A stretch of 64,000 bases of DNA. Source: Owenia fusiformis. Lineage: Eukaryota; Annelida; Polychaeta; Sabellida; Oweniidae. The position numbers and the translations under genes are program-made. Below the pieces are notes generated by a model. The model was not told the origin of the DNA and did no database searches. It worked only from the letters and a program-made list of their open reading frames with translations. This document shows positions 37,331 through 50,400 of the stretch, in pieces (within the stretch, counting starts at the first letter, position 1; each line of letters starts with the position of its first letter). The DNA lies in NCBI GenBank assembly GCA_903813345.2, contig CAIIXF020000008.1:26830822-26894821 (forward strand), in the 5' to 3' direction.

Positions 37331-40300
37331 TTATTGTTCATACGAGCCTTTGTTTTTCAGAAGGTATGCTGCTAAATATTCTATTGGATTTGGCGGCCTG
37401 GAATAGAAATAAATCGATGTGTTTATTGTACAATAACATGATGCAAATAGCAGAGTTCTCACAAAGGCTATAGAACATGACTACACTCATTTTTATCTGT
37501 TGCAATGACCAACCAAAACAATGAACAGAAAGTGGTCTACCTGAATTGAAGTCGGAGCTGTTATTCAAACTCGATACCCCATTGCCCAGCGAAGACCAAT
37601 TTGGTAACAACATTACTTATATTTTGAAGACTAGAACTGCTGAGGAAGCTTGAATTCTACCAAAATATTTGTATCGACCATCTTTCAATGAAATACTTGG
37701 TCCAAACCCAAAGAGAACCTTACAGAAATATTTTTACAAAATTGTTCCACTGCAGGCAATGGAGTATCGAGTTTGAATAATGGCTGCCAATCCTCCTTGA
37801 GTCAGAGCAAATAATTCGAAACATTTTCACATTTTTTCAGTAGTCTTAACATTTTCTTATGAGGGCTCTGAATGATGGATAACATATGAAGTTTGATTTT
37901 GAATAAAAATGCATGTTAGGTATAAAACGGTTTCCTATTTCTTAAATTGATCCTAGTTAGCACCATCATTGCAGAGATGAACATTGATCGGCACTGGCTA
38001 TATGATAGTTTGCGGTATTGTTACCTTTCTTTAGCTAGTACCGACATCCCTTGTAAGAGGATTGGGACGACAGTTTGGTCGAGGTAAGCCCTAGTAGGTA
38101 GAGACTGGAGATCAACACGAGGTCGCTTTGCCTGGCTTCCATCCTTGTCCTTCTCATTGGCGATGATTTTCTGAAAAAACACCAAGATAATACATTGGTG
38201 ATGACCATAGTAATGTTTTCAGTTCTTCATTTTTTCTTTAACTCAAGGTGCTATACGATGACAACTAATGTTAAAAAACAAAACATATGCAGTGGTCTCT
38301 CATTTTCACAATTTAGACCGCAATTGATCAAAAAAATATGCCAATTTTTCATGATTTTTCTTATTTCGTCTGTGCAAATGGATTTTCAGGTGGGTGCAAG
38401 CCTATTTTCAAAATCTCACGTGGGTGCTCCGCCAACTTGCTTTAATGCTGGCCAGATCACTGATATGGTGATAAGGACATAATAAAATACTTTATTGAAT
38501 CAGAAGAGTCTAAAGGTAGCCAAAAAGCACAATATAAATGTACCTGTATGTTATCTGTTAGCCCATGTTCTGCATGTGGATTGCTGTTTTCATTGCTTTC
38601 TTCTTTGTTATTCTCAGTGGGAGGGTTGGGAGTCACTGCTTCTGCAATTAGAGAACAAACAATTAGAAATCCAATAGAGGATGGTTAATAGAAAAATATT
38701 CAATGTTATATAAAACATATGGTTAAAGAAATGGCAATGTAATTCTTAATAACAGTGATGAAACATGACTTTGGTGTCGTCATTTTAAATGTAAAAGATT
38801 CTGTGTAGGTGAAAATAAAGCAATAATTATTTACTGTATTGATTGCACTTGTATGATCTGAGTTTATTTCATTCGTTTCCAATTAAGTTGTTTTAATTTT
38901 CTCAAATTAAAACCATTTTTTGAACAGAATTCCCCAAAAAATGTTTATACTCAAAGCATATGTGAGCTAAAATTTCTAACAAACCAAATCTGTATAAACA
39001 TAAATCTATATTTTCAAATTGTCAATATATCCAGGTCTGTTTCAAAATCTGACCAAATAAACGTAAATAGGGGTTTGCCAGAGGTACCAGATAATGCCCA
39101 TTCCCTCCATTTTAAGATACTTTGGTGATTTCTGGGCACTTGTGATGTGTTTGAGTCAAGGGGCCTTGCGTCAAACTTCGACATCTGGGCCATTCTGGGG
39201 TTACTTTGTCATGGGGCTATTTGGACGTTGGCTTATAATTTCAACCAGCGTAGCCTGTCACTGTCCATAATAAATAAGTCTAGGCTATGGCACAATACAG
39301 CTCATTTGACATTTGATTTGTCCATTATATAGAAAAATTAGTACTTAAAACTAAAAGTAAAAACACTAGTTTGCTACTTTGTAGATGCATGGCACATACA
39401 TGTGTACATGTATTCACAACAAATGTTTGGTAATAGCGTGTAGGGGTGAATTATATTTTTGGCAGTCTCAATCAATCGGTGGCATAATCACATCCAACAT
39501 GCTTAATACAGGCTATATTACAGACAAAAAAGCGATGTGTGGGGTTACTTCATAATGGGGCTATTTCAGCCATGGGGCTATTTCTGCCATGGGACTATTT
39601 CTGCCATGGGACTATTTCGACATTGGCTTATAAAGTCATCCAGTGAACGACTGAAACACATTAAAATCTCAAAAATCAATCTGCTCAATATTATACATTG
39701 TGTCTAGATAGATGACCTTGACTGACTGATATTCATTTGCCTTTAAGTGACTCGTAATACACTGTCATAGCTAGGATTTGGTGACTGTGGGGGGATCTAT
39801 TTCTAAATTCATGCAAAAACACTTCCTCTCCATTCTCTGCATTCAAATTACTCTGTAGAAGGAGTTTCCTCTTGTAACTTGATACAATAAAGTTACCATA
39901 CAGGTAATAAAGGTACCATAGTTTGACCAAATATGGAAATTATTAAGTGAAAGATTAGGATGCAGAAATTGTTCACAAACTATCTTAATACATTTACCCA
40001 CCATTCCAGCATAACATTTACATTTGATTTGGGAAAAGTTTTACACCAAATCTCAGGTTTATTTGATTTTACCCATTGTCATTGTCTGCATCAAAATATA
40101 TAAGTGATTCCAATGTTGAAATTTGGTACTTCATATTCCATTTTAGTAAAACTTCAAACTGGACCAAATATTTTATCTGTATCTCGGTATTATAGTACAT
40201 AATATAGTAAAATCTTATAAGTTTAATCTGGAATACTTCAAAGAACATTCTATATTTGCCTTTAAAAAAGACAATGAATCAGACTGCAATCTATCTATGA

Positions 40301-41180
40301 AAGGTGAATAGTGAGTTCGCTCCAGAATGAAACCAAAAAGACAAACCAATAACTTACATCTTATCAAAATATTCTGTCAACTTAAACACTAACGAGCTTT
40401 CCAGAGGTACTCAGATTGGATCAAAATTTTGCAGTTATCCAGAGCATTATATACTTCCGATTCAAAGTCCGCCATGTTTGTTTTTGGAAAATTTAATGTG
40501 TTTAATCTCCAACAGCGAGATCTTAATCCAAGATGGCTGACCCCAGAAATACGAATTATGGGCAAATGTCATAATAACCCCATGGTTGTAGTAGCATCAT
40601 GACAAAGTAGCCCCATACGTCGAAGTTCGACGCATCTCCCCTACACCTAAAGGGGTGTAACATCAACATGTGGGGTAATGTCAACATAAGAGGCGGGGTA
40701 ACTTCGACACTTATTAGAAATCGGATTTCCGTTTTCCGCCATGTTTGATTTCTGGAAAAATTAAAATCTTGCGAGATCTCGATCCATGCAAGAAAAAAAC
40801 ATGGCTTCCCCCTAGATCGGAAATTAGAGCAAATAAACAACCAGTATGGAAGTATTCGATGGGATTGAGAAATTATAATTTGAACTTTGTCAGTTTAACA
40901 TGCATCTCAATGAGTAAAAATTGAAGTTGTTTTCCCCCACGGACCCTAAGCTTTCGGCTATAGCTAGCTTATGCGAAAAATTGTTCAAAAAGATTCTATA
41001 AAAAATAACTTTGATCGGGTAAAATTTCGATTGATGTCGTAAAAACAAATTCTAAAGTAGGCTTAAAGCCTTGATACATTTACAACGCATAACTTCCACT
41101 ATCTTTCTATCTTTATAACGCTTATACTTTAGAATAAATCAACAAAATATAGAGAAATTTAAAATCTTACCGTCTGCCAT
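37331..41180 (-). CDS. DPY30: DPY30 homolog (COMPASS/MLL subunit)
   Basis: DPY30 is the small subunit of SET1/MLL (COMPASS) H3K4 methyltransferases, binding ASH2L through its dimeric DPY-30 domain. Four coding exons on the - strand: 41180-41171, 38641-38544, 38170-38025, 37397-37331, with GT-AG borders and phases 1, 0 and 2. The joined frame is 321 nt (106 aa and TAA). The C-terminal half is almost the human sequence: [20 protein letters not shown] followed by [20 protein letters not shown] and AYLLKNK. The N-terminal half ([15 protein letters not shown]...) is acidic and variable, with the [13 protein letters not shown] block kept. Human DPY30 is 99 aa. It shares a divergent promoter with the gene at 41500. 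Intron 1 (2.5 kb) carries repeats. Confidence 0.96.
39140..40845. repeat. Inverted, internally repeated block in DPY30 intron 1
   Basis: 'ggggttactttgtcatgggg' and neighbours at 39160-39240 recur inverted at 40559-40640 (shared GTCGAAGTTCGACG-like core). Between them, 39540-39640 holds several tandem copies of 'gccatgggactatttct'. It resembles a foldback element with small tandem repeats. Its borders are uncertain. Confidence 0.55.
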
Positions 41181-41499
41181 CTTTGTTGTTAGGGTTAAAA
41201 TCTCGCGAGAGGAGGGGACTAAATCATTCTGCATCGATTTGCATCACACTTAGAAACTACATTTATGATGATATCAATACATCAAGTATTCTCATACACA
41301 TCAAATGTAAGAAGAATATTGAGAGTCTAGAAGAAGAAGACATAAATGAATAAATTATCGCTCCCACAAAGTTTGTGTGATTGTATTTTCAGAATGGTTG
41401 GTCCCTTTTATACGACACCTATCGTCCAGATAAAAAAATACCGGGAAATTTCGAAAGTCTCGAAATGTGATAGGATGACGTTTATCTTTGGTTTGTGTT
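41181..41499. promoter_or_regulatory. Divergent DPY30 / acidic-protein promoter with a BANP-type palindrome
   Basis: The start codons of DPY30 (-, 41180) and the gene at 41500 (+) are 319 bp apart and point away from each other. At 41201-41210, 21 bp upstream of the DPY30 ATG, lies the perfect palindrome TCTCGCGAGA. In vertebrates this motif is bound by BANP (earlier also linked to ZBTB33/Kaiso) and drives many essential and bidirectional promoters. Regulation by that factor here is inference. Confidence 0.75.
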
Positions 41500-44400
41500 A
41501 TGTCTAGCAATGATTCTCAACTTAAATTAATCCAGTATTGTACAGAGTACATCAGGGTGAGTATAGAAGTACACGATGTAAGAATTTATTTTAGGTTGGA
41601 AAGTCAACTCGATGCACAGGAAGTTGTATCAAGTCCTTTTTGGGTCTAATAACAGAGTTTTTTGCCCTTCCCCTAGACTATATCCTATTTAGTCTGAATT
41701 ATATTCTAGTCAGTCTGTTGGATACATACTAGCCCTTCCCCACCCTCAGAACAGATGTATTCCTCGAGTGGGGAAGTGCAAAAGGCTCCGGTTAAGGCCC
41801 AAAGAGGACTTAATAGAGTCAATACGTCTATTTCCAAACACCCCCATCCACAGATCCCGGCCAGATTCTTTTGTAGTAGAATCAGTAGCTCAATAAATAT
41901 TCCTCAAGATGAGACACCTCAGAAAATTTCAAATTTTAAAATGATGATTGTGGAGCCATTTCTGAAAAATATGAGACAAATCATACCATTCGAAGCGTCT
42001 TGTTATTCTTTAACTTTTTTATCACCAATGATCATTATTCAAGCAATACTGCGTTGATAAGAGGCCAAAACAGTGATATTTTATCGCCGGACTCTTGTCT
42101 GTCCAAATCTGAATGGTGCTCCCGTGGTTCCAGAAATGTGACGTCATCAGTACAATGATATTTGGACACACAAGAGTCCGGATCTCGTGAAAAATATTCG
42201 CCGTATTAAAAGTCAGATAACTGCAACCATAGGTTATTTACTCGAACCAAACAAGGAGAAATAGAAAGATGAAGATCTCCGCTATAAAATAAGTGCAAAA
42301 TCTGTCACGGGGGAGCAGGTACCATTTTGTATAAGGAACGTTTTGAAAGGTGGTCACTTTTTTTTGAAATTTTCCAATTTGGTGTCATATCTTGTGTATT
42401 ATTCTTTGAGCCTATGAGATCCTACTACAAAACGATCTAGCCAACATCTGTGCCCCCATCAAAAAATGTAGTTAGCTTGGCTGTACTGCACATCTGTAGA
42501 ATATTTTTATATATGTTACGTGAATTAGGCGCTGTAAAATGCATTTGCATAAAAAAATTGCGATAAATTGTCAAAAAATCTGGGTCATACCACTTTAACT
42601 ACAATGTATTTTAGGGGGGTAAATCCAAACAGGAGATTTTTTAGGGTGTAATTCCGAACACTAGCATGGGGGTAATTCCAAACATTTAACCAAACTTCAT
42701 TGTTTTACTTGTTAGATTGATGGTATATCATTATATGGTACCCTGAACTAATGATACGAGATCCTGACACCCCTGCATATCAATAACCCCAAATATAATT
42801 GAATTATAATTGACATCTATTTATTTAAAGGCATAGGGTTTGTGGGGGTAATTCCAAACACTATAGCATGGGGGTAATTCCGAACACCTAAATCATCATA
42901 ATTGATTATTTTATTGTTAGATTGTTGGTATATATCATTATATGGTATCTTTCAGGATATAAATATTATAAAGAGGTAGGAGAGGTACTATTATTCAATT
43001 TAATGATTTGCTTGCCATTGTTTGCTACCCGTTCGGGTTTACCCCCCTGTTTGGATTTAGACGTATTGACTCTACAACTCATAAGTTGAGTTATGATTGG
43101 TGTCTAGCCTAGACTAATGTAAAAAATGTGATATGATTGGTGGATAAGCAATCAGAACTTATATTTGATTGGATAATTGAGATGACGGGTGTGAGAGAAA
43201 AACTGAGTTGATGAACTTGTCAACTTGATGATGTACATGTTGTGGGCGACCAGAGAGATACTGAAATGTTGGCACTATTTTTCAAACGGTTTTATAGGAC
43301 TATTATTCACCCTGAATTATGTATTATATCTTAATGTTTTAGCTCAAGATGCACCAAATTTATTTAAGGAGAGCTTGATTCCCGGAAAACTTGGCCTTGT
43401 ATCTGTCCTTTGAATAGATCTACTAATAAAAAAAATCCTGGCTACATGCTACACAAACATAGCTTTGTTGCAGTATTTTGAAACTCCCAGCTGCCTCTAC
43501 CCAGGCCAAATATGGTTGGCGCAGGTCCCTGAATTTGCCGCTGCTAATTCATATTTGAGTGGCAATCTTGTTTTCATTTTGTATTGTAAAATATGGTTAT
43601 TACGTCAAAGGTAAAAAAGGTCTTATTTCAACTTGCCTCGAATTGACCAATTTTTTTTTCAAAAATATTTACAAATTCTCAAAAGTTCAATTCTGACTTT
43701 AGATTTGACCTTCAATAACATTCCAAAGGTCAAAAAAAATTTAACCTTCAATGACCTTCACAAGGTCAAAAAGGTCTTTTTTTTAACTTGCTTGAAATTT
43801 TTTTTCAAAATCATCTGCAAGTTCTCAGAAGTTCAAATCTGACTTTCGATTTGAGATTTGACCTTCAATGACCTTCTCAGGGTCAAAAAGGTCTTTTTTT
43901 AACTTGCTTCAAATTAACATATTTTTTCAAAATCATCTACAAGTTCTCAGAAGTTCAAATCTGACTATAGATTTGACCTTCAATGACATTCCGAAGGTCA
44001 AAACCAAAATGATTTGACCTTCAATGACCTTTTACAAGGTCAAAAAGGTATTTTTTCAACTTGCTTCAAATTGACCAATTCTTTTTTTCAAAATCATCTA
44101 CAAGTTCTCAGAAGTTAAGTTTAAGCTTCACATTCATAAATTTTTCCCATGGCATATGGCACCTTTTTGGCTTCAAATGAAACAAGCATCATGGATCCCC
44201 CATACCTTTATTTATTACAACCAAACTTTTGTGATTACATTCTGGTTTGATTCCTTGACAACATAATGATATACTACATGATTGAACTACTATATGTACG
44301 GGTATGAGCATCAACTGTGGTGCCACCTGTTATAAATAATATGTGTACACATAATGATTAAATGTATGAATAAATTGAAATTGAAAGAAGTTCAAATCTG

Positions 44401-47400
44401 ACTTTAAGAGATTTCACCTTCAACGACCTTTTCAGGGTCAAAAAAGGTCTTTTTCCAACTTGCTTCAAATTGACCACTTTTTTTTCAAAATCATCTACAA
44501 GTTCTCAGAAATTCAAAACTGACTTAAGATTGAACTTATAATATTGTGAACACCTAGGTGGTGACATTTTGTCATGTTAATGCCTTGTTTGTATCATGGA
44601 ATCAAAAGGGTTGAGTCCCTTTAAAGTCACTGACCATGAAAATAGTTGGCATTCATTTGATTGAGCTATTATATATACATGTAATGTGTATGCTGAAGAT
44701 CACCACTATCATCCAGATAATCTAAATGACTGTGATGTAGATGTATAGATTTGTATTGTTTTACTTCCAGGTGACAAACTACAGTGTTCTCAAACTGAGG
44801 CTGTTTTTACGTGATTCCATAGATTCAGCAACCATAAAGCAAAGTATTCAGCTGCGCTCAAAATTGATAAAGGTATAAATAGAGGTTATTTAATGGGAGG
44901 GATGGAATATGGATTTTATTCCGAGGGAAAATACGATATTGGCCAAGGAAAATATCATATTGACCGAGGGCGATAGCCCGAGTGTCAATATGATATTTTC
45001 TGAGGCCAATATCATATTTTCTCGAGGAATAAATCCATATTCCATCACGACCATCAATAACCTATTTATTTCATAATATATGAAGTCATCAACATCCTCT
45101 GTTGCATACCTAGACATATTTGTCACAGTAATAGACCTTTGTCACAGTAATAGACGTAAACTAGATGATAATAATTTCAATAATTTCAATTTTCCAAACG
45201 ATTTTTTACTTCCTGTAGAGATGTGCTAGATGAAAAGCGTAAAACTCAAGAGAAATTACCGGGAATATTTCTGATACGGGATCTGATACGGGATTTTTGC
45301 TGATACGGGATCCAATACGGGATCTGATACGGGATTTTGGCTGATACGGGATCTGATACGGGATTTTTCAAATAACACTTTTATTCCCTGTTATTTTCCC
45401 AGGGAAAACATGTTATTATGGAATAAATACGTATATAGGGTGTCTCAAAAAATGTACCCAAAAGTATATCAACAGTATAAACAAACCAATCAATATTTTC
45501 AGACATTTTTTGCATGGTCTTGTAGTCAAAACATGAAAGTTTTTTCCCTATACACAGTTTTTAATTCAGTTTTGCCCTTTTGATACTTTAACCCCTTACC
45601 TTTTATATCACATAATCAATGTAACCTCATATTTCGATGACATTCTGCATCTGACCGGTTGTTTTCACAAAATCGCCTGTTGGTTTAGAGACTTTTTTCA
45701 ACTTTTCCATGTTAAATTTATGATTTTCATTAATTTTGCCTGTTGTTTTCAATTATTTAGCATGTTGTGAGAAATTCTAGTGAAACCCCTGATCACTATT
45801 CAAAGGGTTTGCTCGAGAACCTCCCTCCCCCAATTTGTAAAGGAGTGGGGATTTTGAAAAAATTAAAACCAGGCTGTCAAATTACCTACCCTCCAAGAAA
45901 CCTAGTGAATCAATTTTCTAATCATGGGAGCAAAAACTGGTCAAAAATTCCTACTCTGGAATATGCAAATTCGGGAATTCAAAAGTCCCTATTCTAAGGA
46001 TGAGGTACATGTCAAAATTCCACCTCCTGGGACTATAATGTGTGTCAAATTTCTGACCCTCACTCCATGGAGTGGGGATCACACAAACTTTTGAAGGGTT
46101 CATAAATGTTTGATTGGTAAAATAAATAAATCTGAGATTTACATACAACATGTTGAATTTTTCTAGGGAGTGTTAGGTCTCCTTCAAAGTACTATCACTG
46201 AGAAGGTCAACAGTGAGAGAAATAAAGAGAAGGACGCTTCACCTAATGTATTCCAACTCGTAGAAGGTGAGCTATAGTTACATTCTCAGTCTTCATAATT
46301 TCTGACTTACTGTACTCTCTCAGGGGCACTTCCAAGATGGATGCCTTCTCAGATTGTCACAAATTTTACAAAAGATTCTGGTGCTCACATATTTTTATAG
46401 TCATTAACTTTTAGTGGACAGTGGTTGGTATTCGGTGGTTAGTGTTTTGAGTAACAAATAGCTGGTAGTGACATTTTGTATGTAAATGTTTTGTTATGAT
46501 CATAATTTGATATGTGTTAAATGTATTATGAGGATACCAGGGGTTTCATTAGCAGCAGGCAACAGACAATGTTAAATATATGATTTCCATTAATTTTGCC
46601 TGTTGTATTTTTCATTTATTTAGCCTGTTGTGAGAAATTCTAGTGAAACCCTGGATAAATTCTGAGATATCAGTAATGTCATGCTTTGCCTGTTCTTCCA
46701 GGAGAGGATATTGTTTTGAGGTATAGCTTCCAACCCTGCAGTACTAAACATAAGTGTCTTGTGGTATCACATCCCAACTCATGTGAGTAATTGTGCATGT
46801 ACTTGTTATCCCAATGAACAAAGTCTATTTGGGCTGAAGTAAACCCCTTGCTGTCCATCAGCCTGACTGTCTGTCTGAGGAGTAATCTAAATTCTAGTTG
46901 ACAAATCTGCTTCATATTTGGTTGAAAGATGTGTTACTTAAAAATCATGGCTCAGTGCTTTCACAGATGATTATCCATGGTGGACTTTAAAAAATTTCAG
47001 TGATAAGAATACTTACCGTATTCTCTGTAATTACCGCCCACCCTCTAATAAACGCCCACCCGCTTCACAAAGTTCAAGAAACATCAAGGAATCAACAAGA
47101 ATTGAAGAATCTATCAGAAAAAAATCATATTTCCGAAACTCCATGAGCGGGCGATAATAGAGTACTTACCCTTAACTGCTGTAAACACGAAGCGTTTTAT
47201 AATTCTATGCATCCTCTCGATAAATATCTATCGATGGGTGCTTCCTTCACGATACTATGCTAATATTGTCTCAGAATAGTCCATAATGAATGAAGGAATT
47301 GTTCTTTATCGGCATTCAGTAATTTAAAAGCTACTGCACTGAACATCTGCGCATGTCAAGGTCGTGAACTTTCTGGTTTCTTTTTAATGTTTCTCGACTT

Positions 47401-50400
47401 TTACACGAAAAATGATGATCTCTCATCAAATAAAAAATAAGGTATGACTTTAGATCGATATCCAACAGTCTCTAGTGGAGATATTGAAAGTAATCGGCGA
47501 TTTTTTACAAAGTGGGCGTGACGGAAATAAATTGGTCTTCAATCACTCAATATTGTCTAAGCGATCTTTACCGTATTTTCTCCAATAACATGCTTTTCAT
47601 TATTATGAAAATATGCTAAAAGCAATTGCCATACATGAAATTCCTCGGGATTTCTTTCATCCATGAGTGCTTATTAGAATGGTCTGAATGATGTATTTTT
47701 AATTTTCTAAATGCCCTGAGCGCTAATTACAGAGAATACGGTATTTCAAAATGGCCATCATTTTTTTCAAATTGACATTTACTAAGAATTAACTGTGTCT
47801 GGAATACTGTTCAAGATGACACCTTTTTCACAAGGATGATAATTTTTTTATGAAAACCATGAGATGGTTTGGTTAACATTTGAAATGGGTGTGCATCTTG
47901 AGTACTTTTTGACATAAGAATGGTATAAGTCTTTGGTGAAAACATTTCCTGTTTGATGGAATTTGCTTCTTTTTTTCATTTCAACCTAGATGATGCATCA
48001 ATGCAATTTAAAACAGGAAAACTCCTAAGCTTGCTTTTAAAAGTTTATTTATCCTGTTTATAGCAACCTTAATTAAAAGCCACATGCTTGACATTAGAAA
48101 AAGAGACTTACAAATACTGTATGACATGTTTGATAAGTTGTATATTTACAATGAATTCCCCTCTTATTTAGTGTACATGAATTAAAATTATATACATAGT
48201 ACTATAATAGGGTATGTGAACAATAATTAATTTTTAATAACTTAATTGTATACATCCATTATGCATATTTAATGATTCATCTTAAGCAAGTATTCTGCTC
48301 GAAAATTTGTAGATTCTAGTAGATTTTTTGCCTTTGATAACTTTATTCATTTTTACAGAAATATAATAATTTCATGGCAATAGCATTAAAATGATAGGTT
48401 GACAGGTATATTTCTTCATTCTTCAGTAAATCATTCATAATATAAGCATTATTGGTTAAGTATTATTATTCTTCACTGATTACTTGATTGGTTTTATAAT
48501 GTCACCATCACAATTAATAACGTATTGTTATAGTCTCCAATTTTTTGTTGACGCTGTTCGGTGGTTGGTGTTCAGCATTCAGCGGTTGGTGTTCAGCTGT
48601 TGCATGTCAATGCTTGTTTTTGGTTGGATATTGACATAATAAAGATAAAAATAGTAAAAAATCAATGGTTTTTGCCCTTTTTATTAAGAGAGCGTTTCAG
48701 AGCAATGCATTGTTTTTTATGTCTACTCCAGTTTTGCTGTTGGCACTCGGCACCACAGTAGTAAGCTAATCTACATCCTTGACACTTTGAAAGTTTCGCT
48801 CCATCAGATTCTTTAGTAACTCCACATTGATAGCAGAGCTTCTTCATCATATAGCTTGCAAGTTCATATGATGCTATACCTGGAAATGGAAATGGACAGT
48901 TAGTGATCAAAAATTATGTGACATACAGGCCCGTAGCCAGAGGGGGAGGTGGAGCCAAAAATTCTTTCAAAATCATGCAGTTTTTCACCATTCTGAGCAC
49001 TTTCAAGTCATATTGGGCGTTTTTGGGCCAAAGTTGTCTCAAGTGACTCCCCTAGAATTTTTTAAAAAGTGAACCCCTTAGAACTTTGGAATACTATTCA
49101 TTTTTGGCTCACACAGTGAGCCTATGGGATTGACCAGGCGTCCGTCCGTTGGTCCGTCCGTCCGTCCGTTGGTCCGTCCGTTGGTCCGTCCGTCAACATT
49201 GGCCGCACAAATTAAAACTGCTATTCGGATTGAGTCATATCCACATTCATTTTATGCATATCCATTATGCCTATTTGACCTATCATCGCCATTTCCCAAG
49301 TTCGCCTGGTTTCCGAGAAATTGCGGATTTTAACGTCAAAAAGTCAAATTTTCTGTAAATACTAGACACTTTGTTGAAGTAGAACTTTGAAATAAATTTT
49401 AGTAGTTGGTGTATATGCAACTTATGTCCTCTGAAGATTTCAAAGCTATTGGAATTACGGTTTTTGGTGTTTACTCTATAAAATTTGAAAAAAGTAGGAC
49501 TTTGTCATTTTCAGGAAACTTTCTCATGTATAAAGTCAATGGCAGGTTTTGTGATTGACAAGATTCTTAAAGTTTGCCTTATACTTGATCATTTCCTGCA
49601 ATAAATTACATCATTAATAGATTTAAGCATTCCCTACTTATTTCTCAATATATGTCAGCATTAAATTTTTACCGTTTTTGAGATATTTGACGTCAAAAAA
49701 CAGTAAAAATAAGTTATTTTTCAACTTGCTTCAGTTTGACCAAATCTTTTTTGAAAATCATCTACAAGTTGCCAGGAGTTCAAATCTTGACCTTCAGTGA
49801 CCTTCGAAAGGTCAAAAAAGTTGATTTTTCAAATTGATATTTGGATGTAAATTTTGGTCAGCTTAATCACAAAAGACCTTACTGAGCTCTGAATAAGTAA
49901 AATTTTCAAGGTCAAAGGTCATCAAACTAGGTCACGCAACTATGCTATCTAAGTTTCTCAAAGTTCATGACTACAAATCCAAATCAATATTTTTGTTTGA
50001 AAGTCAGGATATAAATTCCTCTGAAGGTTCCGAACTGTGTGAGCACAGGACCGTGGGTCCTTCATTTACATAGGCAAGCCCTGTTAAGTTGTGTGTTGCA
50101 CATGGCCAAGCAAGATCCTCTAGGTTTATGATGTTTTATGTTTGCTAAACTCTAAAATGTTGAAATGTTTACAAGACACATAGATTACAGAGGCAAGAAT
50201 TTTAAAGTTAGACCAATTAGCTTGAGTTTTTCAGATAAGTTTAAATTATAGACATCTCATCTTCTGAGCAGAGAGGTTCAGACTTCAAACATCATCTGAT
50301 TTGTTCCTTTCTTTTCCAAAACTAAAATATGATTATGTCTCAGCTCCTGAATTTGGAGGATGAATATATCCCCAAGTAGAAATTACCTTTAGTGAGACGA

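Noticed and set aside
41755-42057. 100-codon + strand frame in intron 2
   Set aside because: Low coding quality, no recognisable domain, and within an intron of a well-supported gene.
44890-45126. 78-codon - strand frame (YATEDVDDFIYYEINRLLMV)
   Set aside because: It runs through the 195-bp hairpin element. The sequence looked protein-like at its start, but most of it is the palindrome, and no splice partners are seen.
49124-49358. Two overlapping frames rich in RPSVRPLVRP
   Set aside because: They translate the GTCCGTCCG tract of a mobile element.
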